Positions 45,539 to 54,580 of a stretch of DNA of 64,000 nucleotides are shown one piece after another. Position 1 is the stretch's first letter. The number at the start of each line of letters is the position of its first letter. Origin of the DNA: Methylobacterium thuringiense (lineage in GTDB: Bacteria; Pseudomonadota; Alphaproteobacteria; Rhizobiales; Beijerinckiaceae); assembly GCF_022179645.1 (NCBI RefSeq), contig NZ_BPRA01000005.1, positions 1 to 64,000 of the forward strand. Reading direction: 5' to 3'. The position numbers were made by a program, and so were the translations under genes. Below the pieces are notes generated by a model. That model was given only the letters and a program-made list of their open reading frames with translations. It did not search any database and was not told the origin of the DNA.

Positions 45539-47527
45539 TCAGGCGATCGCGGCCCGCACCGCGGCGCTCACGCCGCTCGCATCGGCATAGGGCAGCGGAA
45601 TGTAGCGCGCATCGGCGACGTCCGCGAGACGGCGGGCGCCCTCGGGGCGGGTACCGGTGTCGATGAGGAGCATGCGCAGGCCGAGGGCCTTGAGCAGACG
45701 GCCGGCGGCCAGCGCCTCCTCGCCGGCCCGCGCCCGGCCGCCCTCCCCCGAGCGCGCGACGTTGGCGCGGCCGTCGGTGAGCAGCACGATCACCGGGCTT
45801 CCGCCGCCCCGGCGCACGTTGAGCGCGAGGGTCGCGGCGGCGTCGATTCCGGCGGCGAGCGGCGTGCCGCCCCCGCCGGGCAAGCCGCCCAGCGCGCGCT
45901 TGGCCCGCACCAGCGAACGCGTCGGCGGCAGAACGATCTCGGCCCCTGCCCCCCGGAACGCCACCAGCGCGACCCGGTCGCGCCGGACGTAGGATTCGGC
46001 GAGCAGCAGTTCCACCGCCCCCTTGGTCTCGGCCAGCCGCTCCAGCGCGGCCGAGCCCGAGGCGTCGACGCAGAAGATCGTCGTGGTCTCGGTGCGCTGG
46101 CGCAGGCGCTTGATACGAAGGTCGTCGGGGAGGACGACGACGCGGCGGGCCGGTCCGCCGCCGGTCCCGATGGCTCCCCGCCGGATCCGCTGCCACGGCG
46201 CGGCGGCCCGCAGCGTTGCGATCAGGTCGAGCCGGCCACGTCGCGGATCGCCGGGCCGGCTTCCAGCCGGGCGGCCCGAGCGCGGCGCGGCCGAGGATGC
46301 GCCCATGCGCCCGGCCTTGCCGTCGCGCAGGCGCGGGCCGCTGGCCAGGAGCTGGGCCAGGAGGTTCGGGGGGATCGCGGCGCGGGCGGCCTCCAGCACG
46401 ATCGCGTCGAGGTCCTGCCGGGTGGTCTCGCCCTCGGTCTCCGAATCGTCGGGCGGCGGGGACGGCTCGCCGGCCTCCGGCGGCGGCGCGTCCTCCGGCT
46501 CGGCCTCCGCGTCGGGTGCGTCCGCGGGCGGTTCGGAGGCGGGCAGGCGCGTGGCGCGGGGGGCGAGGACGAGCCGGGCGGCCTCGATCACGTCGGCCTC
46601 CGTCAAGTCCGTCCGGCCGTCGAGCCGTGCCGCGAGCCGGGCGATGCGCGCGGCGAGGAGCGGGCCGCGGAGCGACGCGATGCCGAGATCGGCGGCGGCG
46701 GCGCAAAGCGTGGCGATAGGGTCGGCGATCGTCCCTCCCCCTTGTGGGGAGGGATCGAGGGTGGGGGTGGTCCCACCGGCCGGCGCGGTGTCAGGCGAAA
46801 CCACCCCCACCTCCAACTCCTCCCCACAGGGGGGAGGAGAGCCGCCATCTCCGCCGGCCACGCCATGATCTCGAACGGCGAAGGAGCGCTGCGGGGATCC
46901 CGGTGCCCTCTCGAGCCCGCCTTCGAGGCCCGCTGGGGCGGGCATCTCAGGATGAGGGTGGGTGTGGGACAATCGGAACTGGGCGAGCGGATCGCTGCCG
47001 ATGTCCCGCAGCCCGACTCCCGAAAAATCCACCCGGAACGCCAGCCGGTCGGCGAGCGCTTCGGCGGCCGCTTCGTCCGCGCCGCCCTCGTCGAGGAGGA
47101 TCAGCCCGAAGCGCGCCGGCTGCACGCCCCGCAGGCCGTCGCGTTCCAGGCTGATGCTGCCGGTGTCGAGCGCCGCGCAGAGCCGCGCCACGGTGCCGGC
47201 CGAGAGCCGCTCGGCCATCGGCACGACGACGAGGCCGCCGTCGGCCTCGGCCAGCAGGCCGCTCTGCGCCACCGGGCGGCCGGCGCGGAGCGTCGCGGCG
47301 AGGTCGAGCCCGCCGAGCAGGCGGTCGTCGGCGATGCCGGTGGGCATGCGGCGGATCGGGGCGTTTTGCGGGAGGCCGGCCTGCAGTGTCGCCAGCCACC
47401 GATCGCGGACCGGCCCTGCCCCGGCGCGCACCACGATGCCGCCGCAGCTGTACGGTTCTGCCGCGAGGAGCGCGGCGACGCGGAGGGCGTCGGTCCAGAG
47501 GGGAGAGGGGTCAGACACCGGAGGCAC
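45539..47527 (-). CDS. bchD: Magnesium chelatase subunit D, with in-frame repeat insertions
   Basis: A 662-residue subunit of Mg-chelatase that links the BchI motor to BchH. It comprises an AAA-like N-terminal part, an acidic proline-rich linker (residues about 300-345), and a C-terminal integrin I domain with metal site DASGSAAL and LLTDGRANV. The start is GTG. Residues about 187-266 are an insertion made from two adjacent palindromic repeat elements read in frame (MPAPAGLEGG..; SPPPCGEELEVGVV..TTPTLDPSPQGGG). The core resumes at DPIATLCAAAADLG. Confidence 0.94.
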   Translation of the reverse strand: MPPVSDPSPLWTDALRVAALLAAEPYSCGGIVVRAGAGPVRDRWLATLQAGLPQNAPIRRMPTGIADDRLLGGLDLAATLRAGRPVAQSGLLAEADGGLVVVPMAERLSAGTVARLCAALDTGSISLERDGLRGVQPARFGLILLDEGGADEAAAEALADRLAFRVDFSGVGLRDIGSDPLAQFRLSHTHPHPEMPAPAGLEGGLERAPGSPQRSFAVRDHGVAGGDGGSPPPCGEELEVGVVSPDTAPAGGTTPTLDPSPQGGGTIADPIATLCAAAADLGIASLRGPLLAARIARLAARLDGRTDLTEADVIEAARLVLAPRATRLPASEPPADAPDAEAEPEDAPPPEAGEPSPPPDDSETEGETTRQDLDAIVLEAARAAIPPNLLAQLLASGPRLRDGKAGRMGASSAAPRSGRPAGSRPGDPRRGRLDLIATLRAAAPWQRIRRGAIGTGGGPARRVVVLPDDLRIKRLRQRTETTTIFCVDASGSAALERLAETKGAVELLLAESYVRRDRVALVAFRGAGAEIVLPPTRSLVRAKRALGGLPGGGGTPLAAGIDAAATLALNVRRGGGSPVIVLLTDGRANVARSGEGGRARAGEEALAAGRLLKALGLRMLLIDTGTRPEGARRLADVADARYIPLPYADASGVSAAVRAAIA
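46732..46842. repeat. Palindromic repeat, copy A, inside bchD
   Basis: The element begins CCCTCCCCCTTGTGGGGAGGG, continues GGGTGGGGGTGG, and ends with CCACCCCCACCTCCAACTCC and CCCCACAGGGGGGAGGAG, so its ends form hairpins with each other. An inverted copy lies at 47738-47850. The reading frame of bchD runs through it without a stop. Confidence 0.85.
46870..46958. repeat. Second palindromic repeat inside bchD (CCTTCGAGGC..TCAGGATGAGG type)
   Basis: The sequence contains GGCGAAGGAGCGCTGCGGGG, CGGTGCCCTCTCGAGCCCGC, CTTCGAGGCCCGCTGGGGCGGGC and ends TCTCAGGATGAGGG. This pattern is familiar as an intergenic repeat in Rhizobiales, from memory. It sits 28 bases from copy A and is read in frame by bchD. 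Confidence 0.7.
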
Positions 47528-47535
47528 GCCGGCAG

Positions 47536-47694
47536 GCTCCCTCTCTCCGCAAAGATCTCGGGCTTGCCCGATATCTGCACTTTCTGCCGAAGTCGCGCAG
47601 GCCCGACTTCGGTTTAGGAGAGGGCCGAGCCGCAGCCGAAGCGAGGATGAGGGGGCGTTGCCATAGGAGGCTCGTCCGGCGGGTCCCCCTCACC
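47536..47694. repeat. Hairpin-rich repeat-like sequence between bchD and bchI
   Basis: It contains the inverted repeats GATCTCGGGCTTGCCCGATATC and CCGAAGTCG..CGACTTCGG, and a GAGGATGAGGGGG motif, between CCCTCTCTCC and CCCCCTCACC ends. No reading frame is supported. It lies just upstream of the bchD start and separates bchI from bchD with copy B. Confidence 0.6.
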
Positions 47695-47737
47695 TTCGGC
47701 TGCCGCCTTGCCGCAGATTTCAGCGCAAGCGCCCGCG

Positions 47738-47850
47738 GCTCTCCTCCCCCCTGTGGGGAGGAGTTGGAGGTGGGGGTGGTTCCGCTTGCCTCGACCGGAC
47801 CAGGCTGCACCACCCCCACCCTGTATCCCTCCCCACAAGGGGGAGGGAGG
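47738..47850. repeat. Palindromic repeat, copy B, between bchI and bchD
   Basis: This is copy A in reverse orientation. It runs GCTCTCCTCCCCCCTGTGGG, GGAGTTGGAGGTGGGGGTGG, CACCACCCCCACCC, then CCCTCCCCACAAGGGGGAGG. The central 25 bases differ from copy A while the ends are nearly identical. The whole bchD-bchI gap (47528-47863) is made of this element and the one before it. Confidence 0.88.
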
Positions 47851-47863
47851 CGATGCCCGCGCA

Positions 47864-48880
47864 TCATCCTGGAAAAACCTCGGCCACCGCCCGCGTCACC
47901 CGCGCGGTCGAGCCGGATTCGTCCAGCGGGTTGCGGCGCAGGCGGTGGCGGAGCGCAGAGGGCGCGATGCGCTTGAGGTGCTCGTCGGTGACCGTGCTGG
48001 CGCCCTCGAAGGCGGCGAGCGCGCGGGCGGTGCGCATCAAGGTGAGTTCGCCGCGCAGGCCGTCGGTGCCGAGCGCCAGGCAGAGGCGCGCCGCGCTTTC
48101 CAGGGCGGCGTCGGGCACGTCCACGCTCGGCAGGAGCTCGCGCGCGCTCGTGAGCTTCTTCTGCAGCGCCTTCTCGGATTTGGCGTGGGCGGCGCAGAAG
48201 GCGTCCGGGTCGCGCTCGTAGGCGTCGCGGCGGCGCACGACGTCGATGCGGGTCTTGATCTCGGTGGGCGTCACGACTTCGCAGGCGAGACCGAAGCGGT
48301 CCAGGAGTTGCGGGCGCAGCTCGCCCTCCTCCGGGTTGCCGGAGCCGACGAGGACGAATTTGGCCGGATGGCGCAGGCTCAGGCCCTCGCGCTCGACGGT
48401 GTTGACGCCGGAGGCCGCCACGTCGAGGAGCAGGTCCACGAGGTGGTCCTCCAGCAGGTTGACCTCGTCGATGTAGAGAAAGCCGCGGTTGGCCTTGGCC
48501 AGCAGGCCCGGCTCGAACGCCTTCTCGCCGAGGCTCAGCGCCCGCTCCAGATCGAGCGCGCCGACGACGCGATCCTCGGTCGCCCCGAGCGGCAGGTCGA
48601 CCACCGGCACCGGCACCTGCACGTTCTTCTTCGGGCGCGGATTTTTTGCGCAATGCGGGCAGGCTTGCGGAGGGCTCGCCGGATCGCAGGCATAGGGACA
48701 GCCGGGCACGGCCTTCATGCTCGGCAGCAAAGCCGCGAGCGCCCGGATCGCCGTCGACTTGCCGGTGCCGCGATCCCCGAAGACCAGAACCCCGCCGACG
48801 GACGGATCCACCGCCGCGATCAGCAGGGCTAGCTTCATCTCGTCCTGGGCGACGATGGCGGTGAAGGGGAAGGTGGGCAC
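47864..48880 (-). CDS. bchI: Magnesium chelatase ATPase subunit I
   Basis: A 338-residue AAA+ ATPase that drives magnesium insertion into protoporphyrin IX with BchD and BchH. Walker A is GDRGTGKST near residue 35, Walker B is GFLYIDEVNLL, and the arginine-finger region GSGNPEEGELRPQLLDRF is present. It follows hemA after a repeat-filled gap and precedes bchD after another. Confidence 0.97.
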   Translation of the reverse strand: MPTFPFTAIVAQDEMKLALLIAAVDPSVGGVLVFGDRGTGKSTAIRALAALLPSMKAVPGCPYACDPASPPQACPHCAKNPRPKKNVQVPVPVVDLPLGATEDRVVGALDLERALSLGEKAFEPGLLAKANRGFLYIDEVNLLEDHLVDLLLDVAASGVNTVEREGLSLRHPAKFVLVGSGNPEEGELRPQLLDRFGLACEVVTPTEIKTRIDVVRRRDAYERDPDAFCAAHAKSEKALQKKLTSARELLPSVDVPDAALESAARLCLALGTDGLRGELTLMRTARALAAFEGASTVTDEHLKRIAPSALRHRLRRNPLDESGSTARVTRAVAEVFPG

Positions 48881-48910
48881 GCGGACCTAACTCGGTTCAG
48901 ACGCTTCTCC

Positions 48911-49000
48911 GTCATTGCGAGGCGGAGCCGAAGCAATCCAGGGCCATATCCATGCCGGCGGAGCAATGGCCCTGGATTGCTTCGCTTCGCTCGCAATGAC
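48911..49000. repeat. GTCATTGCGAG palindromic repeat
   Basis: GTCATTGCGAGGCGGAGCCG..AAGCAATCCAGGGCCAT pairs with ATGGCCCTGGATTGCTT..CGCTCGCAATGAC, making a long stem-loop about 90 bases long. This is a repeat common in intergenic DNA of Rhizobiales, from memory. It lies 30 bases upstream of bchI. Confidence 0.85.
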
Positions 49001-49030
49001 GCGCGGCTATCGGATGATGCGCGCGAAATC

Positions 49031-49168
49031 CTCTCCCCTCTGCGGGAGAGGGTGGCCCCTGCGTCAGCAGGGGTCGGGAGAGGGGAGCGCCGGTCCCGGA
49101 GAGTTCGGAGCCGGCCCCTCTCCCGCCCGCTCCGCGGGCACCCTCCCCCGCAGAGGGGGGAGGGTTTG
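49031..49168. repeat. CCTCTCCC/GGGAGAGG palindromic repeat
   Basis: The element runs from CTCTCCCCTCTGCGGGAGAG through CCCCTGCGTCAGCAGGGG to CCCGCTCCGCGGG and CCTCCCCCGCAGAGGGGGGAGG. Its ends pair with each other and it contains several internal hairpins. With the previous element it fills the 293-base gap between hemA and bchI, ending 5 bases from the hemA stop. Confidence 0.8.
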
Positions 49169-49173
49169 GAGCC

Positions 49174-50391
49174 TCACTCCGCCGCTTCCTGCCGCAACCC
49201 GATCCGCTGCCAGATCGTGCTCAGCGCCCCCACGAGATGGTCGATATCCGCATCCGTGTGCAGCGGCCCCGGCGTGATCCGCAAACGCTCCGTCCCGCGC
49301 GGCACGGTCGGGTAGTTGATCGGCTGCACGTAGATGCCGAACTCGTCGAGCAGGGTGTCGGAGATCGCCTTGCAGAGCACGGGGTCGCAGACCATCACCG
49401 GCACGATGTGCGAGGCGTTGGGCAGGTAGGGGATGTTGGCCGCATCCAGCGCCTTGCGGACGCGGGCGACGCGCTCCTGGTGGCGGGCGCGCTCGGCGCT
49501 GGACCCTTTCAGGTGGCGGATGCTGGCGGCGGCGCCGGCGGCGACGGCCGGGGGCAGCGAGGTCGTGAAGATGAAGCCGGAGGCGAAGCTGCGCACGAAG
49601 TCGCAGAGCTTTTCGCTCGCGGTGATGTAGCCGCCGTGAACCGCGAAGGCCTTGCCGAGGGTGCCCTCGATCACGTCGAGGCGGTGGGCGAGGCCCATGC
49701 GCTCGGAGATGCCGCCGCCGCGCGCGCCGTAGAGGCCGACCGCGTGGACCTCGTCGAGATAGGTCAGCGCGCCGTGTTTTTCGGCGACGTCGCAGATCTC
49801 GTCGATCGGCGCGATGTCGCCATCCATCGAGTAGACCGACTCGAAGGCTACCAGCTTGGCGCGGCCCGGCTCGATCAGCGCGAGCTTGCGGTCGAGGTCT
49901 TCCGGATCGTTATGGCGAAAAATCTGGCGCTCGGCGCGGGAGGAGCGGATGCCCTCGATCATCGAGGCGTGGTTCTCGGAATCCGAGAAGATCACGCAGT
50001 TGGGGAGCTTGGCGCCCAGCGTGCCCAGCGCCGCCCAGTTCGAGACGTAGCCGGAGGTGAAGATCAGCGCGGCCTCCTTGTCGTGGAGGTCGGCGAGCTC
50101 GCGCTCCAGGAGCACGTGATAATGGTTGGTGCCGGAGATGTTGCGGGTGCCGCCCGCGCCCGCGCCGCAGCGGTCGAGCGCCGCGTGCATGGCGTCGATC
50201 ACCTTGGGGTGCTGGCCCATGCCGAGATAGTCGTTCGAGCACCAGACGGTGACCTCGCGCTCCCCCTGCCCCGTGTGGTGCGTCGCGCGCGGAAAGCCGC
50301 CGCGATGACGCTCGAGGTCGGTGAAGACGCGATAGCGGCCCTCCCGATGGAGTCCGGCGATCTCGGCACCGAAGAACGCTTCGTAGTCCAT
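49174..50391 (-). CDS. hemA: 5-aminolevulinate synthase
   Basis: A 405-residue PLP enzyme of the Shemin pathway, condensing glycine and succinyl-CoA. Motifs include [57 protein letters not shown] and the PLP-lysine segment [14 protein letters not shown]. It lies 51 bases downstream of puhE. A copy inside the photosynthesis cluster supplies the large tetrapyrrole demand of pigment synthesis. Confidence 0.96.
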   Translation of the reverse strand: MDYEAFFGAEIAGLHREGRYRVFTDLERHRGGFPRATHHTGQGEREVTVWCSNDYLGMGQHPKVIDAMHAALDRCGAGAGGTRNISGTNHYHVLLERELADLHDKEAALIFTSGYVSNWAALGTLGAKLPNCVIFSDSENHASMIEGIRSSRAERQIFRHNDPEDLDRKLALIEPGRAKLVAFESVYSMDGDIAPIDEICDVAEKHGALTYLDEVHAVGLYGARGGGISERMGLAHRLDVIEGTLGKAFAVHGGYITASEKLCDFVRSFASGFIFTTSLPPAVAAGAAASIRHLKGSSAERARHQERVARVRKALDAANIPYLPNASHIVPVMVCDPVLCKAISDTLLDEFGIYVQPINYPTVPRGTERLRITPGPLHTDADIDHLVGALSTIWQRIGLRQEAAE

Positions 50392-50442
50392 GGCCGTCCT
50401 CCCAAACCGCGGGTGTTTTTCCCCGCACGGTGTTCGTTTCGA

Positions 50443-51255
50443 TCAGTCGCGCGGGGCTGCCGCACTGTCCTTGGTCTCGATCGCGGCGGGCGCGACCCGG
50501 TTGCCCGGCAGGCTCCATTGCCAGAGCGCGGCCGAGGGCAGCGGCAGCATCAGGAACCAGTGTTCCAGCACCGCCAGCGCCGTCAGGCTCGCCAGCAGGG
50601 TGAAGCCGACCACCTCATAGGTGGCGATCCCCTCGGCCAACAGCGCGCGACCCATGAGCGCAACCGCGATGGTGCCGAGGCTCACCGAGAACGGAAACAG
50701 CAGGTTCATCGGCTTCTTGGTGAGGAAGCCGGCGAGATAGCCCAGATGCGCCGGCAGGAACTCGGCGTTGAGGTTGCGCACGCCCAAAAACATGTTGAGC
50801 CGGGCCGAGGCGTTCATCAGCACCAGCGTGGCGTAGGTGCAGAGCGCGAAGTGGTTGGGTTGGCCCCAGGTCAGCACCAGGATGGCGAGGCCGCCGAGCA
50901 CGATCGCGAATTCGTGCCAGAGGCTGGTGGCCAGCGCCGCGAAGAACTTGTCGACGCCGCGCAGGTGCGGCGGGCAGGCCACCGGCCGCGGGCCGGAGAC
51001 GAAGCCCATGTAGTAGCTCATCTCCTGCCAGCCCCAGACCAGCACCGCCGCCGTGAAGGCGGTGTAGACGCCGGTCTCGGTGGCGTCCGATGCGGTGGAG
51101 CCGATCGCCCACAGGGCCGCGAACAGCACCAGCGTCCCGCCGGCCATACTCCACTTGTGGGTCTTTCGCGGGAGGTGATCCAAGAGCAGGATCACCCCGG
51201 TGGAGAACCACCAGAGCAGCACCGCGTAGAGTGCAGGCGTGGCGTAGGCCGACAT
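50443..51255 (-). CDS. puhE: Photosynthetic complex assembly protein PuhE
   Basis: A 270-residue integral membrane protein with about seven hydrophobic helices. Family-typical segments are LLWWFSTGVILLLDHLPRKTHKWSM, VWGWQEMSYYMGFVSGPR and FGLLMPLP-like C-terminal (EHWFLMLPLPSAALWQWSL). PuhE modulates bacteriochlorophyll and photosystem assembly in Rhodobacter. It starts 7 bases after the acsF stop. Confidence 0.9.
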   Translation of the reverse strand: MSAYATPALYAVLLWWFSTGVILLLDHLPRKTHKWSMAGGTLVLFAALWAIGSTASDATETGVYTAFTAAVLVWGWQEMSYYMGFVSGPRPVACPPHLRGVDKFFAALATSLWHEFAIVLGGLAILVLTWGQPNHFALCTYATLVLMNASARLNMFLGVRNLNAEFLPAHLGYLAGFLTKKPMNLLFPFSVSLGTIAVALMGRALLAEGIATYEVVGFTLLASLTALAVLEHWFLMLPLPSAALWQWSLPGNRVAPAAIETKDSAAAPRD

Positions 51256-51262
51256 AAGCGCC

Positions 51263-52351
51263 CTACCACACCGGCTGGAGACGGATGTCGGCCGGCATCT
51301 GGTGATCCTTCACCGGAAGGAAATACAGGCGCACGAAGGTGGCGGCGGCGATGACGGTCTGGCCAGCATGCTTGAGCTTGCCCGCGACCCCACCCTCGGC
51401 CTTCGCCTCGGCGATCTTGGTCGAGCAGGCAAGGAGCTTGTCGAGGCCCTGCTTGAACTTCGGATTGTCGATGTCGAGCGTGATCGGGAAGGTCTGCTTC
51501 GAGATTTCGGAGGTGATCCTAAACACGGTGAAGTCGTAATCCGTCGGCGTGACGCCGAGCGCCTTGTGGAAGGCCGGGCGGCAATGGTCCCGCACATACA
51601 TCGTCGCGTAGACCGCGAGCAGGAAGAAGCGGATCCAGTAGCGGTTCACGCCCTGAGTGAGCTTCGGGTTCGCGCGCATCAGCAGGGCGAAAGCCTCGCC
51701 GTGGCGGAACTCGTCGTTGCACCAGAGTTCGAACCACTTGAAGATCGGGTGGATGCGCCGCTCGGGATGCCGTTCGAGCTCACGGAAGATGGTGATGTAG
51801 CGGGCGTAGCCGATCTTCTCGGAGAGGTAGGTCGCGTAGAAGATGAACTTCGGGCGGAAGAAGGTGTATTTCTTGGACTTGGTGAGAAAACCCAGGTCCA
51901 CGCCGATGCCGAAATCCTTCAGCGTGTCGTTGATGAAGCCGGCATGCCGCGCCTCGTCCCGACTCATGAAGCCGAACAGCTCTTTGATATCCTTGTTCTT
52001 CGCGCGCTTGCGCATCTCGGCGTAGAGCACGCAGCCCGAGAACTCGGCCGTGATCGACGAGACGAGGAAATCCAGGAACTCCTTGCGGAGCGCCGGCTCC
52101 ATCGCGTTCAGGTCGCAGTCGAAGGCGCCGTCGCGGGTGAAGTGGCGCTTGTTCGGGTCGGCGCGCAGCTCCTCGATGAGGATGTCCCACTCGCGCCGCA
52201 CCGGCTCGACGTTCGTCTTGTCGAGCTCGACGAAGTCGGTGGTGTAGAAGCGCGGGGAGAGGAAGGTGGTCTCCTGGGCCGACTTGGTCGACTCGTTGAC
52301 CGGGTATCTCGGCACGGGGCCGGTATTCGGGGGCTGAACGTTGGCGTTCAT
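51263..52351 (-). CDS. acsF: Mg-protoporphyrin IX monomethyl ester oxidative cyclase (aerobic)
   Basis: A 362-residue diiron oxygenase forming the fifth ring of chlorophylls with O2. Iron-ligand motifs are [22 protein letters not shown] and DEFRHGEAF. Its presence, with no bchE in the window, fits an aerobic lifestyle. The ATG at 52351 overlaps the preceding small gene by 4 bases, so earlier in-frame codons to 52693 are not used. Confidence 0.97.
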   Translation of the reverse strand: MNANVQPPNTGPVPRYPVNESTKSAQETTFLSPRFYTTDFVELDKTNVEPVRREWDILIEELRADPNKRHFTRDGAFDCDLNAMEPALRKEFLDFLVSSITAEFSGCVLYAEMRKRAKNKDIKELFGFMSRDEARHAGFINDTLKDFGIGVDLGFLTKSKKYTFFRPKFIFYATYLSEKIGYARYITIFRELERHPERRIHPIFKWFELWCNDEFRHGEAFALLMRANPKLTQGVNRYWIRFFLLAVYATMYVRDHCRPAFHKALGVTPTDYDFTVFRITSEISKQTFPITLDIDNPKFKQGLDKLLACSTKIAEAKAEGGVAGKLKHAGQTVIAAATFVRLYFLPVKDHQMPADIRLQPVW

Positions 52352-52644
52352 AGCGTCCTCCGCTCGGAAAAACTTACTTCGTAGAGCTCGGTGAGCTCCA
52401 GATGCGCGATCAGCTTGGTCCAGGCCCGCTCCAGTGCGCCGGCCCGGGTGACGGTGGCCTGGCGCTTCACGACGATGCGCTCGCCGAAGGGCGGCAGGCT
52501 CGGCGCGTCGTGCACCTGAACCTCGTCGCCGGGCTCGATCTCGAAGCCGGCATCCAGGGTGACGTGCGCGTGGAGGCTCTCGGGCGTGTGCTCGATCTCC
52601 ACGGTGCAAGGCACCTCGACGACGGTCTTGCCGATCCAGCTCAT
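52348..52644 (-). CDS. Small conserved photosynthesis-cluster protein, function unknown
   Basis: A 98-residue soluble protein, [65 protein letters not shown]..., rich in beta-strand patterns. Both ends are fixed by 4-base ATGA overlaps with puhC (upstream) and acsF (downstream), so it is certainly a translated gene. Placement suggests a role in assembly or with the cyclase. I recognise no domain. Confidence 0.85.
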   Translation of the reverse strand: MSWIGKTVVEVPCTVEIEHTPESLHAHVTLDAGFEIEPGDEVQVHDAPSLPPFGERIVVKRQATVTRAGALERAWTKLIAHLELTELYEVSFSERRTL

Positions 52645-53102
52645 CGGGGCGTCCCGGTGTCGCCGGGCAGCAGGCGGGCGAAGGCGAGCGCATTCGGCTG
52701 GCCGAACGCCTCCAGCGGAACCTTGCGGCCGGTGGCGTCGTCGTCCAGCGACAGCGTGCCGTTGTCGTAGCGGGTCAGCGTGAACGGCGCCTCGCGGCCA
52801 AGCCCGGCGCGCTGGCGCGCCTGGGCGAGCCCGCGCATCGTCGCGCGCATGAAGTTGTCCTCGCCGGGATGGATCGTCAGCAGCAGCCGGTCGTCGGTGG
52901 CGTCGCGCATGGCGATTGAGCCGTCGGCCACGTCCGCCACGCGGAAGGCGACGCTGGAGACGACTTCGGCGGCGGGCAGCTGGGTGAGGCCGACGCTCTC
53001 GCTGCGGCCGATCCCGACGGCGAGCATCGTGAACCCCATCAGGGCTCCGGCGCCGATCATCGCTGCCAGCGGCAGCGAGCCCTTTCGCGCAGTCTCCGAC
53101 AT
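52641..53102 (-). CDS. puhC: Photosynthetic complex assembly protein PuhC
   Basis: A 153-residue protein with one N-terminal transmembrane helix ([23 protein letters not shown]) and a periplasmic domain. PuhC aids reaction-centre/LH1 assembly. The GGGGAGG ribosome binding site is 5 bases before the ATG at 53102; an ATG at 53120 is too close to serve. It is 21 bases downstream of puhB. Confidence 0.88.
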   Translation of the reverse strand: MSETARKGSLPLAAMIGAGALMGFTMLAVGIGRSESVGLTQLPAAEVVSSVAFRVADVADGSIAMRDATDDRLLLTIHPGEDNFMRATMRGLAQARQRAGLGREAPFTLTRYDNGTLSLDDDATGRKVPLEAFGQPNALAFARLLPGDTGTPR

Positions 53103-53123
53103 GACCGCCTCCCCTAACATCGC

Positions 53124-53789
53124 CTAGCGAGCGCCGGCCGCGACGAGCGCACCCTGACGATCGGTTGCGCGTTGCCGCGTCTTGATCACAGGCATAGCCG
53201 CATCGGCCTGCCCGGCATAGGCCGAGAGTGCCCGCGCCAGCAGGGCTGCGACCTTTTCCGCCTCCGGAATCGAGCGCAGCATCGGCTCGGGCTGGGTGAC
53301 GTGCCAGGGCCGGGCGTGGGGCCAGAGGTGGAGGTAGGCGACGCGCTCGCCGGCCTTCATCTGAACGGGCAGGTCGCCGCTGCCGTCGGAGAAGCCGCGC
53401 AGGCCCGCGCCCTCCGTCATGGCGTAGGGCAGGTTCAGCGTGATCGGCAGAGCGATGCCGACCCGCATCACCACGCGGCGGTCGGTGATGGTGTAGACGG
53501 TCGTGCGGTGGACGAGCCACGAGAAGAGCAGGAGCAGCGCCAGCGCGCCCGCGCCGATCGCCAGCGTCGGCACCGCCATGGCCAGCGCCGAGGCGTAGGA
53601 GCCGTCCGAGGCGGCCAGCCCGCCGAAGACGAGGGCGGCCAGCGCGAACCACGCCGTCACGAGGCGGGCGTGGAAGATCCGCGAAAACGCGCCGGTGACG
53701 GTGGGGGCACCCTGCCAGAGGATGCGCTCGCCGGGGGGAAGCGGCTCGGGCAGGCCGCGGGGGGAGAAAGGCTCCGGCTTCTTCATCAC
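53124..53789 (-). CDS. puhB: Photosynthetic complex assembly protein PuhB
   Basis: A 221-residue membrane protein with two or three transmembrane helices and a PH-like cytoplasmic domain (VHRTTVYTITDRRVVMRVGIALPITLNLPY). PuhB promotes reaction-centre dimer and complex assembly in Rhodobacter. The first codon overlaps the puhA stop by 4 bases, fixing the start. Confidence 0.9.
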   Translation of the reverse strand: MMKKPEPFSPRGLPEPLPPGERILWQGAPTVTGAFSRIFHARLVTAWFALAALVFGGLAASDGSYASALAMAVPTLAIGAGALALLLLFSWLVHRTTVYTITDRRVVMRVGIALPITLNLPYAMTEGAGLRGFSDGSGDLPVQMKAGERVAYLHLWPHARPWHVTQPEPMLRSIPEAEKVAALLARALSAYAGQADAAMPVIKTRQRATDRQGALVAAGAR

Positions 53790-54562
53790 AGCAGCGGCTC
53801 CGCGCGGTACGGGGTGGCGTAGAGGGTGCCGGCGCCGAAGTAGGAGACGATACGCTCCTCTTCCTGCAGGGTCACCGAGTCGGGGTCGGCAGTCGTCGGG
53901 ATGCCGGCGAACTGCGCGGCGAGCAGCGCCTCGGACTTCACCGTCCGGGTGATGCTGCCGGTGGTGCAGAAGGTCGCCGGCATCAGCACGCGCTTGCCGC
54001 CGACGCCGAGCTCGACCTCGTAGTAGCGCACCATGGATTCGCCGCGGTCGATCCAGAGATCGCTGACGGTGCCGGCGACCTGCCGGTCTGCGCCGAACAC
54101 GGTCATGCCGATGGGGTTCGGGCCGTCCTCGTGGACCACGAAATGGTCGGCGACGCGCAGGGGCACGATCCGCTTCTGGCCGTCGAAGGTGTGGTCGTGC
54201 TCGTCGTCGCGGTTCGCCCAGGAGCCGGGGCCGACGCGGTCGGTGAGCGGGTTGCCGGTGGGATCGTAGGGGGCGCCCGGCCAGGGCTCGCGCTTCCGGC
54301 TCGCCACGTCGGTATCGTAGGTCGGGTCGGGCGCCGGCGCGTATTTCGTGATGCCGTTCGAGAGGAGGAAGGCTTTTGGCCGCGGGATCAGCACCGGATC
54401 CGGACTCTTGAGGCGGCCGAAGGCTTCGGCCTCGAGGGGATAGCCCTCGCGGCGGTCCTCGCGGCGCAGCCAGAACACCAGCCCCGCGAAGAAGATCCAG
54501 AACGCGTACAGGGTGACCTGCGCGACGTCGATGTATCCGGTGATTTCGCCTCTCGGCAGCAT
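53786..54562 (-). CDS. puhA: Photosynthetic reaction centre H subunit
   Basis: A 258-residue H subunit with a single N-terminal transmembrane helix (ITGYIDVAQVTLYAFWIFFAGLVFWLRREDRREGYPLE) and a cytoplasmic PRC-barrel domain covering the quinone side. PSPKAF-like RPKAFLLSNG and GTVSDLWIDRGESMVRYYEVEL are characteristic. It lies 18 bases downstream of lhaA. Confidence 0.97.
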   Translation of the reverse strand: MLPRGEITGYIDVAQVTLYAFWIFFAGLVFWLRREDRREGYPLEAEAFGRLKSPDPVLIPRPKAFLLSNGITKYAPAPDPTYDTDVASRKREPWPGAPYDPTGNPLTDRVGPGSWANRDDEHDHTFDGQKRIVPLRVADHFVVHEDGPNPIGMTVFGADRQVAGTVSDLWIDRGESMVRYYEVELGVGGKRVLMPATFCTTGSITRTVKSEALLAAQFAGIPTTADPDSVTLQEEERIVSYFGAGTLYATPYRAEPLL

Positions 54563-54580
54563 GGTCGTTCTCCCGAAGGT

